DNA of 64,000 nucleotides, from assembly GCF_003581425.1 (NCBI RefSeq), contig NZ_QXTG01000001.1, positions 1,488,001-1,552,000 on the forward strand, written 5' to 3'. This document shows positions 19,067-27,051 of this stretch, piece after piece. This stretch comes from Amnibacterium setariae. GTDB lineage: Bacteria > Actinomycetota > Actinomycetes > Actinomycetales > Microbacteriaceae. Numbering within the stretch: the stretch's first letter is position 1; every line of letters starts with the position of its first letter. The notes beneath the pieces were generated by a model. The model was not told where the DNA came from. It did not search any database and saw only the letters and a program-made list of their open reading frames with translations. The translations under genes and the position numbers were made by a program.

Positions 19067-20197
19067 ATGGACGAGACGCGGGGCAGGCACAGCCGGTCCG
19101 ACGACGAGACCCGTCCCGTCGACCTCGGGCCAGGCGGGCTGCCGGCGCGCGAGCCGATCGCGACGGACCCCGACCCGGCCGTCGCCGCGGCCCTCGCGGT
19201 CGTCGAGCGCTCGATCGCGCAGATGGCGAACCGGGTGACCCGGCCGCTGCTCGACGCGCCCTCGCAGCCGTACCGCCTCCGCCCGCTCGCGAAGACGGGC
19301 CTCGCGATGTTCCCGGTCGTGCTCGACGTGTCCCGCCTCGGCGAGGCCGCGGACCGCACCGCCGCCCACCGCGCCCTCGACGCCTACGCCGCGGCGGGCG
19401 GCAACGCGCTCGTCGTCGACGACGCCGCGGACGGGGCGTCGGCGCAGCTCGTCGGCACCTGGCTCGCGAGCCGCCGCCGCCGCGAGCAGACCGTGCTCGC
19501 CGCCCGTGTGGGCACCGCCGGCGACCTCACCGCGGCGAGCCTCCAGGCCGCCGTCGAGCGCCTGCTGCACCGCCTCGGCACCGACCAGCTCGACCTCCTC
19601 GTGCTCGCCGGCCACGACCGCACGACGTCGATGGAGGAGACCCTCACCGCCGTCGCGGGGCTCTTCGACGCGCAGCGCATCGGCCACCTCGCCGCCGGCG
19701 ACCACACGCCCGAGCGCCTCATCCAGGCCCGCGTGCTCGCGGGCCAGCGCGGGCTGCCGCGGTTCGTCGCCGTCGCGCCCGTGCACAGCCTGGTCGCCCG
19801 CGCGCCCTTCGAGACCGGCGTCGCCCCGGTCGCCCACGCGCAGGAGCTCGCCGTGCTGCCGCGCTCGCCGCTCGCGGGCGGCTTCCTCGCGGCCACGGTG
19901 CCGACCCGCGGCGCGCTCCGCCGGCTCCGAGAGCTCGACCCCGCGCGCGCCGAGCGGCTGCAGCCGAACCTCACCCGCCGCGGCATGCGGATCGTCGACG
20001 CCGTGGTGCGGTTCGCGGGGGAGCGGGACGTGCCGCCCGCCGCGGTCGCCCTCGGCTGGCTGCTCACGCGGCCGCACATCGCGGCGCCGATCGTGTCGGC
20101 GACGACCGTCGAGGAGGTGTGGGCGGCGACCGCGGCGGCCGGCGTGCACCTGTCGCGCGCCGAGGTCGCGGCGCTCGACCGCGCCTCCGCGGAGTGA
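19067..20197 (+). CDS. Degenerate aldo/keto reductase-like protein (probable pseudoenzyme)
   Basis: A 376-aa protein with an extra, polar, about 75-residue N-terminus before the AKR barrel. It aligns along its length with the preceding gene (for example GGNALVVDDAAD against GGDLISTAAHY, GTWLASRRR against GSWLARHPN). All four tetrad positions look replaced: no Asp, no Tyr, Arg for Lys (AARVG), and Ala for His (LLVLAGHD). A GGAGGGGGG site precedes the ATG, and TACGCT at 19040-19045 may be its own -10. The reading frame is intact and codon bias is normal, so it seems to be maintained. Confidence 0.75.
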   Translation: MDETRGRHSRSDDETRPVDLGPGGLPAREPIATDPDPAVAAALAVVERSIAQMANRVTRPLLDAPSQPYRLRPLAKTGLAMFPVVLDVSRLGEAADRTAAHRALDAYAAAGGNALVVDDAADGASAQLVGTWLASRRRREQTVLAARVGTAGDLTAASLQAAVERLLHRLGTDQLDLLVLAGHDRTTSMEETLTAVAGLFDAQRIGHLAAGDHTPERLIQARVLAGQRGLPRFVAVAPVHSLVARAPFETGVAPVAHAQELAVLPRSPLAGGFLAATVPTRGALRRLRELDPARAERLQPNLTRRGMRIVDAVVRFAGERDVPPAAVALGWLLTRPHIAAPIVSATTVEEVWAATAAAGVHLSRAEVAALDRASAE

Positions 20198-20207
20198 CCT
20201 CGCCCGG

Positions 20208-20801
20208 TCAGCCGGCCGGGACGGGCTCCGCGACGAGCCGCCTCGCGGCCCGGTCGAACGCGCTCGTCGCGGCGACGGCGTCGCCCGCGTAGGAGCCGCA
20301 CACGGCCCCGTCGCGCAGCAGCGAGAACTCGTCGGCCGCGGCGCCCGGCCGCGGGTGCCCGAGGTCGCGGAAGCGGTCCTCGAGGAAGCCGGTGAACCAG
20401 TCGCGGTGCTCGACGATCGCGACCCGGACCGGGTGCGCGGGCGAGGCGAACTCGGCGGCCGCGTTGAGGAACGGGTCGCCGCGGAAGTCCGGCCGGGCCG
20501 TGTCCGCGACCACCGCGTCGATGACGGCGCCGAGCACCGAGCCCGGGTCCGGCCGCGTCGCGAGCAGCGCGGTGAGCGCCTGCCGGACCTGCCGGTCGCG
20601 GCCCGCGATGTACTCGAGGATCAGGGCGTCCTTCGAGCCGTACTGCTTGTAGAAGGTCGCCTTCGTGACCTGCGCCTCCGCGATGAGGCGGTCGATGCCG
20701 GTGGCCGTGATGCCGTCCGCGTAGAAGAGCTCGTCGGCGACGGCGGCGAGCCGCGCCCGGGCGGGCGACGAACGGTTCGGAGCCGGTGCGGCGTCGGTCA
20801 C
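20208..20801 (-). CDS. TetR/AcrR-family transcriptional regulator
   Basis: A 197-aa regulator with a clear N-terminal HTH: AVADELFYADGITATGIDRLI then TKATFYKQYGSKDALI. The C-terminal ligand domain is ordinary. The GTG at 20801 is preferred because GGGAGG lies about 7 nt upstream; an in-frame start at 20870 would add 23 residues with no conserved content. It converges on the AKR-like gene and is divergent from the histidine phosphatase gene. Target unknown. Confidence 0.85.
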   Translation of the reverse strand: MTDAAPAPNRSSPARARLAAVADELFYADGITATGIDRLIAEAQVTKATFYKQYGSKDALILEYIAGRDRQVRQALTALLATRPDPGSVLGAVIDAVVADTARPDFRGDPFLNAAAEFASPAHPVRVAIVEHRDWFTGFLEDRFRDLGHPRPGAAADEFSLLRDGAVCGSYAGDAVAATSAFDRAARRLVAEPVPAG

Positions 20802-20911
20802 GGCGGGTCCTCCCATCGGGTCGCGGACAGCCGCACCGTACCCCGCCGGGACGGACCGGTCTGTCCCCACGCGCCGGGGCCGCAGGGGCGGCGGCTACGA
20901 TCGACGGCGCG

Positions 20912-21514
20912 ATGACGCAGTACCTCTACCTCGTGCGACACGGCGAGCAGCGCGACGCCGAGCACGGCGTCGTCGACGGACCGCTCTCCCCGCGGGGACG
21001 GCGGCAGGCCGCGCTCCTCGCCGAACGCCTGGGCGGCGTCCCGCTGACGAGCGCCTGGTACGCGCCGAGCACGGTCGCGACGGAGACCGCGCAGATCATC
21101 CGCGACCGGCTGCCCGCGGTCGAGCCGAAGCCGTCCGCGCTGCTGTTCGACTGCGTGCCGTCGGGCCCCACGCCGGAGGTGCCGCGGGCGTTCTCCGGCT
21201 GGTTCGCCTCCGCCACCGAGGCCGAGATCGAGGCCGGCCGGGCGCAGATGGCCGACGCCTTCGCGGAGTTCGTCACGCCGGGCGGGCAGGAGCGCCACGA
21301 CCTCCTCATCACGCACAACCTCGTCATCGCGGAGTTCGTGCGGCACGCGTTCGACGCGCCCGAGTGGCGGTGGCTGGGGCTGACCCAGGCCCACGGCGGC
21401 CTGACGATCCTCAAGGCCCGGTCGGGTCGCCCCATCACGCTGCTGGCGCACAACGACCTCGCGCACCTGCCCTTCGAGCTGCGGACCGGGCTCGTCGAGC
21501 CGCTGCCGGTCTGA
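20912..21514 (+). CDS. Histidine phosphatase family (phosphoglycerate-mutase-like) protein
   Basis: A 200-aa phosphatase with the phosphohistidine motif LVRHGEQ (about 7-13) and the later catalytic His in LLITHNLVI. The size and the internal STVATETAQII segment fit the small-molecule phosphatase branch rather than true glycolytic mutases. TACGAT at 20896-20901 stands 10 nt before the ATG, so the transcript leader would be very short. Substrate unknown. Confidence 0.88.
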   Translation: MTQYLYLVRHGEQRDAEHGVVDGPLSPRGRRQAALLAERLGGVPLTSAWYAPSTVATETAQIIRDRLPAVEPKPSALLFDCVPSGPTPEVPRAFSGWFASATEAEIEAGRAQMADAFAEFVTPGGQERHDLLITHNLVIAEFVRHAFDAPEWRWLGLTQAHGGLTILKARSGRPITLLAHNDLAHLPFELRTGLVEPLPV

Positions 21515-21532
21515 GCCGTCGGGCGCCGGGTG

Positions 21533-22003
21533 TCAGGCGCCGGCGATCCGCTTCGCGTACCAGTCGGTCGCGTTCGGGTTGTCGTTGAAGGGCGGCACCG
21601 ACGCGAAGCCGCTCGTGCGGTAGAGGCCCGCCGCGGCCTCGAGCGACCGGTTCGTGTCGAGCACGAGCCAGGCCGCGCCCTCGCGTCGCGCGTGCGCCTC
21701 CAGCAGGGTCAGCAGCCGGCGGCCGAGGCCGGAGCCCCGCGCGGCGGGCGCGACGTAGAGGTGCTTGACCTCCATGCGGCGGCCGTCCTCCGCGGGCGCG
21801 ATCTCGCGCAGCCCGCCGCAGGCGAGGGGCGCGCCCTCGTCCTCGTCGATGCGGAGGAAGACGCCGGGCGGCTGGAACTGCGCCGGGTCGGGCGACGCGA
21901 CCCGGTACCGGCCGGCCGTGAACCCGTCGACCCGCTCCGCGAAGTAGGCGGCCAGCAGGCCCGCCGTGACGGGGTCGTCGGGGCTCGTCTCGATCACGCG
22001 CAT
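21533..22003 (-). CDS. GNAT-family N-acetyltransferase
   Basis: A 156-aa acetyltransferase. The acetyl-CoA-binding motif is VKHLYVAPAARGSGLGRRLL (about 78-97), followed by WLVLDTNRSLEAAAGLYRTSGF, the typical strand-helix end of the fold. It is divergent from dapB across 27 bp. The acceptor cannot be told from sequence. Confidence 0.9.
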   Translation of the reverse strand: MRVIETSPDDPVTAGLLAAYFAERVDGFTAGRYRVASPDPAQFQPPGVFLRIDEDEGAPLACGGLREIAPAEDGRRMEVKHLYVAPAARGSGLGRRLLTLLEAHARREGAAWLVLDTNRSLEAAAGLYRTSGFASVPPFNDNPNATDWYAKRIAGA

Positions 22004-22030
22004 GGTGCGCCAAGGCTAGGCTCGACGCCC

Positions 22031-22753
22031 GTGATCCGCCTCGCCGTCGTCGGAGCCCAGGGTCGGATGGGACGCCTCGTCGCCGAGGTCGTCGACGGCA
22101 TGGCCGACGCGGAGGTCGTGCAGCGCGTCGGCTCCGCGGACGCCCTGCGGTTCGACGAGGCCGTGGACGCGGTCGTCGACGTGACGCTGCCGCAGGTGTC
22201 GCCCGACGTCGTGGCGGCCGCGACGGCGGCGGGCCTGCCCGTCCTCGTCGGCACGAGCGGCTGGTCGGGGGAGCGCATCGGCTCGCTCCGCGCCGGCCGG
22301 CCGGAGGACGCGCCCGCCGTGCTGATCGTCCCGAACTTCTCCGTCGGCGCCGTGCTCGCGGCCCGCTTCGCCGAGCAGGCGGCGACGTGGTTCGAGTCGA
22401 TCGAGATCGTGGAGGCGCACCACGCCGGGAAGGCGGACTCGCCGTCCGGCACCGCCGTCGCGACCGCCGAGCGCATCGCGGCCGCCCGGTCCGAGCTCGG
22501 CCCGGTCTCCGCGCCGCACACGGACCAGCGCGCGCGCGGCCAGCAGGTCGCGAGCGTGCCGATCCACTCGCTCCGGCTCGACGGGGTGCAGGCCAAGCAG
22601 GACGTCCTGCTGGGCGGTCCCGGCGAGCTGCTCACGATCCGGCACGAGACCACCTCGCCCGTCGCCTACGCGGCCGGCATCCGCCTCGCGATCGCGGCGC
22701 TGCCGGCGCTCACCGGGGTGACGGTCGGCCTCGAGCCGCTGCTGCTCGGGTGA
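22031..22753 (+). CDS. dapB: 4-hydroxy-tetrahydrodipicolinate reductase
   Basis: A 240-aa DapB, second committed step of the diaminopimelate/lysine pathway (NAD(P)H reduction of the dapA product). It has the nucleotide-binding GAQGRMG, PNFSVGAV, and the catalytic EAHHAGKADSPSGTA block with its His-His and Lys. The start is GTG; TAGGCT at 22017-22022 ends 8 nt before it, so the mRNA is probably leaderless. The TGA overlaps the next GTG start. Confidence 0.96.
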   Translation: MIRLAVVGAQGRMGRLVAEVVDGMADAEVVQRVGSADALRFDEAVDAVVDVTLPQVSPDVVAAATAAGLPVLVGTSGWSGERIGSLRAGRPEDAPAVLIVPNFSVGAVLAARFAEQAATWFESIEIVEAHHAGKADSPSGTAVATAERIAAARSELGPVSAPHTDQRARGQQVASVPIHSLRLDGVQAKQDVLLGGPGELLTIRHETTSPVAYAAGIRLAIAALPALTGVTVGLEPLLLG

Positions 22754-23184
22754 GGGCCTTCGGCGGCGCCCTGCTGATGGCGCTCCTCCTCGTGCTCTAC
22801 CTGGTCGTCGTCGTGACGCGGGCGATCGCGTTCCTGCAGTCCGGGCAGCCGGTCGGCGTCGCGATCGGGGTGGCGCTGCTGGTGCTCCCGGCGATCGGCG
22901 CCTACCTGCTCGCCCGGGAGCTGCTGTTCGGCCTCCGCGCGACCCGCCTCACCCGGCGGCTCCGCGGGGAGGGCCCGCTGCCCGGCGACGACCTGCCCCG
23001 GCGGGCGAGCGGCCGCGTCGAGCGCGCCGCCGCCGACGCCGCGTTCGAGCCCTACGCGGAGGACGCGGAGGCGCACCCGGACGACTGGCGCGCATGGCTG
23101 CGGCTCGGCCTCGCCTACGACATGGCGGGCGACCGCCGCCGCGCCCGCGCGGCCGTGCGCCGCGCGATCGCCCTCTCCCGCTGA
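22750..23184 (+). CDS. Small membrane protein with C-terminal TPR-like segment
   Basis: A 144-aa protein. Two hydrophobic helices (about 5-25 and 36-55) are followed by a charged linker and one TPR-like unit (DWRAWLRLGLAYDMAGDRRRARAAVRRAI, quoted by its ends DWRAW and RRAI). It overlaps dapB by GTGA and the Nudix start by one base. The order dapB - this gene suggests a conserved actinobacterial neighbour, perhaps a scaffold at the membrane. No function is assigned. Confidence 0.7.
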   Translation: MRAFGGALLMALLLVLYLVVVVTRAIAFLQSGQPVGVAIGVALLVLPAIGAYLLARELLFGLRATRLTRRLRGEGPLPGDDLPRRASGRVERAAADAAFEPYAEDAEAHPDDWRAWLRLGLAYDMAGDRRRARAAVRRAIALSR

Positions 23185-23741
23185 TGCGCACGGACCTCGT
23201 CCGGCTCGTCGCGGCGCTGCCGAGCACCGATGCGCTCGGCGAGCAGCACCGGGCGCGGGCGCTCGAGTGGCTGCGCGGCACCGACGACGTGTACCGCCGC
23301 GAGCGCCCGAGGACCCCCGACCCGCACCTCGTCGCGTACGTGCTGGTCGTCGACCGCCCTCGGCGGAGCGTCCTCCTGGCCGACCACCGCCTCGCCGGGC
23401 TCTGGCTGCCGACCGGCGGCCACGTCGAGCCGGACGAGGACCCCGCGAGCACGGCCGTCCGGGAGCTGCGCGAGGAGCTCGGGGTCGACCTGCCTCCCGA
23501 CCCCGCGACCGGGGGCGCGCCGTGGTTCCTCACCGTCACGACGACGACCGGTGACGCCGCCTCCCGGCACGACGACATCAGCCTCTGGTACGCCTTCGCG
23601 GCCGATCGCGGGACGCCCTTCCTGCCCGACGAGCGCGAGTTCCGCGCGGTCCGCTGGTGGACGCTCGCGGAGCTGGGGGAGGCCGACCCGGCGGCCTTCG
23701 AGCCGCACCTGGCCCGGGCCGTCGCGGCGCTGGGCCTCTGA
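23184..23741 (+). CDS. Nudix hydrolase
   Basis: A 185-aa hydrolase of nucleoside-diphosphate-linked compounds. The Nudix box is complete: GGHVEPDEDP then TAVRELREELGV (about 78-101), with the metal-binding REXXEE. The 185-aa size with an N-terminal helical extension is common among actinobacterial Nudix proteins. The ATG overlaps the previous stop (TGATG). Substrate unknown. Confidence 0.92.
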   Translation: MRTDLVRLVAALPSTDALGEQHRARALEWLRGTDDVYRRERPRTPDPHLVAYVLVVDRPRRSVLLADHRLAGLWLPTGGHVEPDEDPASTAVRELREELGVDLPPDPATGGAPWFLTVTTTTGDAASRHDDISLWYAFAADRGTPFLPDEREFRAVRWWTLAELGEADPAAFEPHLARAVAALGL

Positions 23742-23768
23742 GGGCGACGGTCGGGAGCGAGGCGGGCG

Positions 23769-24779
23769 TCAGGCGGCGAGGACCGCGTCGATCGCCTCGT
23801 CGCTCGTACGGTGGCGGAAGACGAAGCCATCCGCCTCGAGCTTCGCCGGCACGACCTTCTGGCTCGGCAGCAGCAGCTCCCGGCCCATCTCGCCCATGCC
23901 GAGACCGACGACCGCCTCCGGCAGCTTCAGCACGTGCGGGCGGTGGAGGTCGCCGGCGATGCGCCGCGTGATCTCCTCGCTCGTCGCCGGGGTCGGCCCG
24001 ACGAGGTTCACGGGGCCCTCGATCGTGCTCGTGAGCAGGTGCACGATCGCGGCCGCCTCGTCGTGGAGGGAGATCCACGGCCAGTGCTGCGTGCCGTGCC
24101 CGACCGTCGAGCCGAGCCCGAACCGGGTCGCGAGCGTGAGCGGCTGCAGCGCGCCGCCGCCCTGCGCCAGCACGACGCCCGTGCGGAGCAGCGCGGTGCG
24201 CGTGCGGGAGGGGGCGAGCAGCGCGGCGCCCTCCCACTCGGCGACGACGTCGGCCAGGAAGCCCGTGCCGCGCGGCGACTCCTCGGTGAGGGTCTCGCCG
24301 GGGCGGTCGCCGTAGAAGCCGACGGCGGAGCCGGACAGGAACACCGGGGGCGGCGACGAGGCCATGCCCATCGCCTCGACGAGCGCCTGCGTCGCCTTCA
24401 CGCGGGAGCGGAGGATCTGCTCCTTGTACCCGCTCGTCCACGGGATGCGGTTCAGGGAGGCGCCGGAGAGGTTGATCACCGCGTCGACGCTCTCGAGCAG
24501 GCGGAAGTCGACGATCTTCGCGTCCGGGGCCCAGCTGAACTCGTCGGCGCTCCGCGGCGGGCGGCGCACGAGGCGCTGCACCGTGTGCCCGGCCTCCCGC
24601 AGCTGCCGCACGAGCTCGGTGCCGATCAGGCCGGAGGCGCCGCCGACGAGCACCGTGAGCCGGCTGTCCTTCGCGATCGGGCGCCGCACGATCGGCTTCG
24701 GGATCTCGACGGGCGGGGGAGGGGGCTGCCGCCGGGGAGCGGGCCTCGCGGACGGCACGGGGACCCGCTTCTGCGCCAT
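23769..24779 (-). CDS. TIGR01777-type NAD(P)-dependent epimerase (SDR family)
   Basis: A 336-aa extended SDR. After a basic, proline-rich N-terminus of about 38 residues comes the Rossmann motif VLVGGASGLIGTELV, then NLSGAS, SGSAVGFYGDRPGE, LLRTGVVLAQGGGAL and WISLHDEAAAI, a run of motifs that identifies the YfcH/SulA-like TIGR01777 family. The C-terminal DUF1731-like region (GMGEMGRELLLPSQKVVPAKL) is present. The biochemical role of the family is not established. Confidence 0.9.
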   Translation of the reverse strand: MAQKRVPVPSARPAPRRQPPPPPVEIPKPIVRRPIAKDSRLTVLVGGASGLIGTELVRQLREAGHTVQRLVRRPPRSADEFSWAPDAKIVDFRLLESVDAVINLSGASLNRIPWTSGYKEQILRSRVKATQALVEAMGMASSPPPVFLSGSAVGFYGDRPGETLTEESPRGTGFLADVVAEWEGAALLAPSRTRTALLRTGVVLAQGGGALQPLTLATRFGLGSTVGHGTQHWPWISLHDEAAAIVHLLTSTIEGPVNLVGPTPATSEEITRRIAGDLHRPHVLKLPEAVVGLGMGEMGRELLLPSQKVVPAKLEADGFVFRHRTSDEAIDAVLAA

Positions 24780-24805
24780 GGGCCGAGCGTACCCACCCCC
24801 GCCCG

Positions 24806-25228
24806 TCAGCCGGCGGGTCGCAGCGCGGTGTCGAGCGCGGTGCGCAGCACGTCGGCGCTCGCGGCGCCCAGGACCCGCGCGCGCAGGCGGCCGCCGCCGT
24901 CGAGCGCGAAGACGCTCGGGGTGCGGGTGACCGCCCAGCGCCCCGCGAGGTCGCCGCGGCGGGTCAGGTCGACCTCCGCGACGGCGACGCCGGGGTGCTC
25001 GATCGCCAGGGCGAGCAGCCGCCGGCGCACCGCGTCCGTCCGCTCGTCCTGCTGCGAGCCGAACAGCAGCAGCGTGGCCGCGGACCCGAACGCGTCGTCC
25101 GACAGCGCCGCCTCGTGCGGGCGCAGCACCTCGCCGGAGCCCCGTCGGACCGTGCCGTCGCCGCGCCACCAGAGCCAGCCGACGAGCCCGACGACGACCG
25201 CCGCCACCACGGCCACGAGCGCGATCAC
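24806..25228 (-). CDS. Membrane-anchored thioredoxin-fold protein lacking CXXC
   Basis: A 140-aa protein: one N-terminal membrane helix (about 2-20, ending in LVGWLWW), then a thioredoxin-like domain. The cis-proline loop (VTRTPSVFALD) is kept, but the place of the CXXC motif reads FGSQQDERT, without Cys. It therefore cannot do dithiol chemistry and may be a structural or binding variant. The GTG start at 25228 is followed directly by the hydrophobic helix. Divergent from thyX. Confidence 0.75.
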   Translation of the reverse strand: MIALVAVVAAVVVGLVGWLWWRGDGTVRRGSGEVLRPHEAALSDDAFGSAATLLLFGSQQDERTDAVRRRLLALAIEHPGVAVAEVDLTRRGDLAGRWAVTRTPSVFALDGGGRLRARVLGAASADVLRTALDTALRPAG

Positions 25229-25283
25229 GGTGCGAGCGTAGGGGCCGCGACGGACGTCCCAGGGCGTCGCTACGGTTGCGGCC

Positions 25284-26012
25284 GTGACCGACGAAGCCGA
25301 GTTCCGATCCGACATGACCGTCGAGCTGGTGCGGTCCGCCGCCCGCGACGCCGACGTGCTCTTCGCCGCCCGCGTCTCCACCGTGGGGGAGCAGTCGCTC
25401 GAGTCCGCGTCGGACGAGGCGGAGCTCGAGAAGCGCGACCGCGGCCTCATCAACTACCTGATGCGCGACCGGCACGGCTCGCCCTTCGAGCACAACTCGA
25501 TGACCTTCTACGTGCAGGCGCCGATATTCGTGTTCCGGGAGTTCATGCGGCACCGCATCGCCTCGTACAACGAGGAGTCGGGCCGCTACCGCGAGCTGCA
25601 GCCGGTCTTCTACGTGCCGGACGCGAGCCGCAACCTGGTGCAGGTCGGCAAGCCCGGCGCCTACGACTTCCTGCCCGGCACGCCGGAGCAGCACGAGGCC
25701 GTGCAGGACGCGGTCCGCACGCAGTCGACGGCGGCCTACGCCGCCTACCGGCGGCTGCTGGACGAGGGCGTGGCCCGCGAGGTCGCCCGCATCGTCCTGC
25801 CGCTGAACCTCTACTCGTCGATGTACGTGACGATGAACGCCCGCAGCCTCATGAACTTCGTCTCGCTGCGCACGAAGCACCCCGAGGCGACCGTGCCGTC
25901 GTTCCCGCAGCGCGAGATCGAGCTGGTGGCGGAGGCGATGGAGGCGCAGTGGGCGACCCTCATGCCCGCGACCCACGCCGCCTTCACGAAGAACGGCCGC
26001 GTCGCCCCGTAG
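25284..26012 (+). CDS. thyX: FAD-dependent thymidylate synthase
   Basis: A 242-aa ThyX, which makes dTMP from dUMP using methylene-tetrahydrofolate, NADPH and FAD. The signature RHRIASYNEESGRY (from R89) is complete, and NARSLMNFVSLR follows. It replaces ThyA, as usual in many actinobacteria. TACGGT (25271-25276) ends 7 nt before the GTG start, indicating a leaderless mRNA. dapA and rnj follow, as in mycobacteria. Confidence 0.97.
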   Translation: MTDEAEFRSDMTVELVRSAARDADVLFAARVSTVGEQSLESASDEAELEKRDRGLINYLMRDRHGSPFEHNSMTFYVQAPIFVFREFMRHRIASYNEESGRYRELQPVFYVPDASRNLVQVGKPGAYDFLPGTPEQHEAVQDAVRTQSTAAYAAYRRLLDEGVAREVARIVLPLNLYSSMYVTMNARSLMNFVSLRTKHPEATVPSFPQREIELVAEAMEAQWATLMPATHAAFTKNGRVAP

Positions 26013-26022
26013 CGCCGCCGCC

Positions 26023-26054
26023 GCGTCCGGCCGCCGACCGCGGCGGCCGGACGC
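26023..26054 (+). terminator. thyX terminator hairpin
   Basis: A 13-bp perfect stem: GCGTCCGGCCGCC (26023-26035) with GGCGGCCGGACGC (26042-26054), loop 6 nt, 11 nt after the thyX stop. Confidence 0.8.
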
Positions 26055-26082
26055 GCGCATCTCCCCGGTAGGCTTCCGGTCC

Positions 26083-27051
26083 GTGCCCGAGAACCCGTTC
26101 GGCCAGGTGCTCGTCGCCCTGGTCACACCGTTCACCGCCGACGGCGAGGTGGACTGGCCCGGGGTCGAGAAGCACGTCGACTCGGTGATCACGGCCGGTG
26201 CGGACGGCATCGTCGTCTCCGGCACCACCGGCGAGACGAGCACGCTGACCGATCCCGAGAAGCTGCGCCTCGTCGAGGTCGCCCGCGACGTGGCGGCCGG
26301 CCGGGCGAAGATCGTCCAGGGCGGCGGCTCCAACGAGACCGCCCACGCGATCGAGCTCTACAAGAAGTCCGCGCACGCCGCCGACGGCGTGATGATCGTG
26401 ACGCCGTACTACAACAAGCCGACGCAGGCCGGCCTGCTCACGCACTTCCGGATGGTCGCCGACGCGACGGACCTGCCGGTGATCCTCTACGACATCCCCG
26501 GCCGAACGGGCGTGCCGATCCGGTACGAGACGATCCTGCGCGCCGCGAAGCACCCGAACATCGTCGCCGTGAAGGACGCGAAGGGCGACTTCAGCGAGGT
26601 CAGCCGGGTGCTGAACCAGACGGACCTGCTCTACTTCTCCGGCGACGACGCGAACGTGCTCCCGCACCTCGCGATCGGCGCCTCCGGGCTCATCGGCGTG
26701 ACGGCGAACGTCGCCGCCGCGCCGTACCGGACCATCGTCGACGCGGTCAACCGCGGCGATCTCGCCTCCGCGACGGCGCAGCACCGGCTGCTCGAGCCGC
26801 TCGTGCGGGCGATCATGACCCACGTCCCCGGCACGGTCGCCGCGAAGTACGTGCTGCACGGCCTCGGCCGCATCGGCAGCCCGCGCGTGCGACTGCCGCT
26901 GGTGGGACCCGAGGAGGCGGAGGCCGCCGTGATCGAGGACGAGCTGGCACTGGTGCACGACGTGGCCGGGGCCGACTTCAAGAACTTCCGACCGGACCGC
27001 AACGCGGCCGCCGGCGGCGCCCTGCCCAAGGTCGCCGGGACGACCCGCTGA
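26083..27051 (+). CDS. dapA: 4-hydroxy-tetrahydrodipicolinate synthase
   Basis: A 322-aa class I aldolase that condenses pyruvate and aspartate semialdehyde, entering the DAP/lysine pathway. Motifs: SGTTGETSTL (substrate loop), TPYYNKPTQ (Tyr of the proton relay), YDIPGRTG, and the Schiff-base Lys in VAVKDAKG. TAGGCT at 26069-26074 is 8 nt before the GTG start (leaderless). The stop overlaps the rnj ATG by one base, so dapA-rnj form an operon. Confidence 0.97.
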   Translation: MPENPFGQVLVALVTPFTADGEVDWPGVEKHVDSVITAGADGIVVSGTTGETSTLTDPEKLRLVEVARDVAAGRAKIVQGGGSNETAHAIELYKKSAHAADGVMIVTPYYNKPTQAGLLTHFRMVADATDLPVILYDIPGRTGVPIRYETILRAAKHPNIVAVKDAKGDFSEVSRVLNQTDLLYFSGDDANVLPHLAIGASGLIGVTANVAAAPYRTIVDAVNRGDLASATAQHRLLEPLVRAIMTHVPGTVAAKYVLHGLGRIGSPRVRLPLVGPEEAEAAVIEDELALVHDVAGADFKNFRPDRNAAAGGALPKVAGTTR

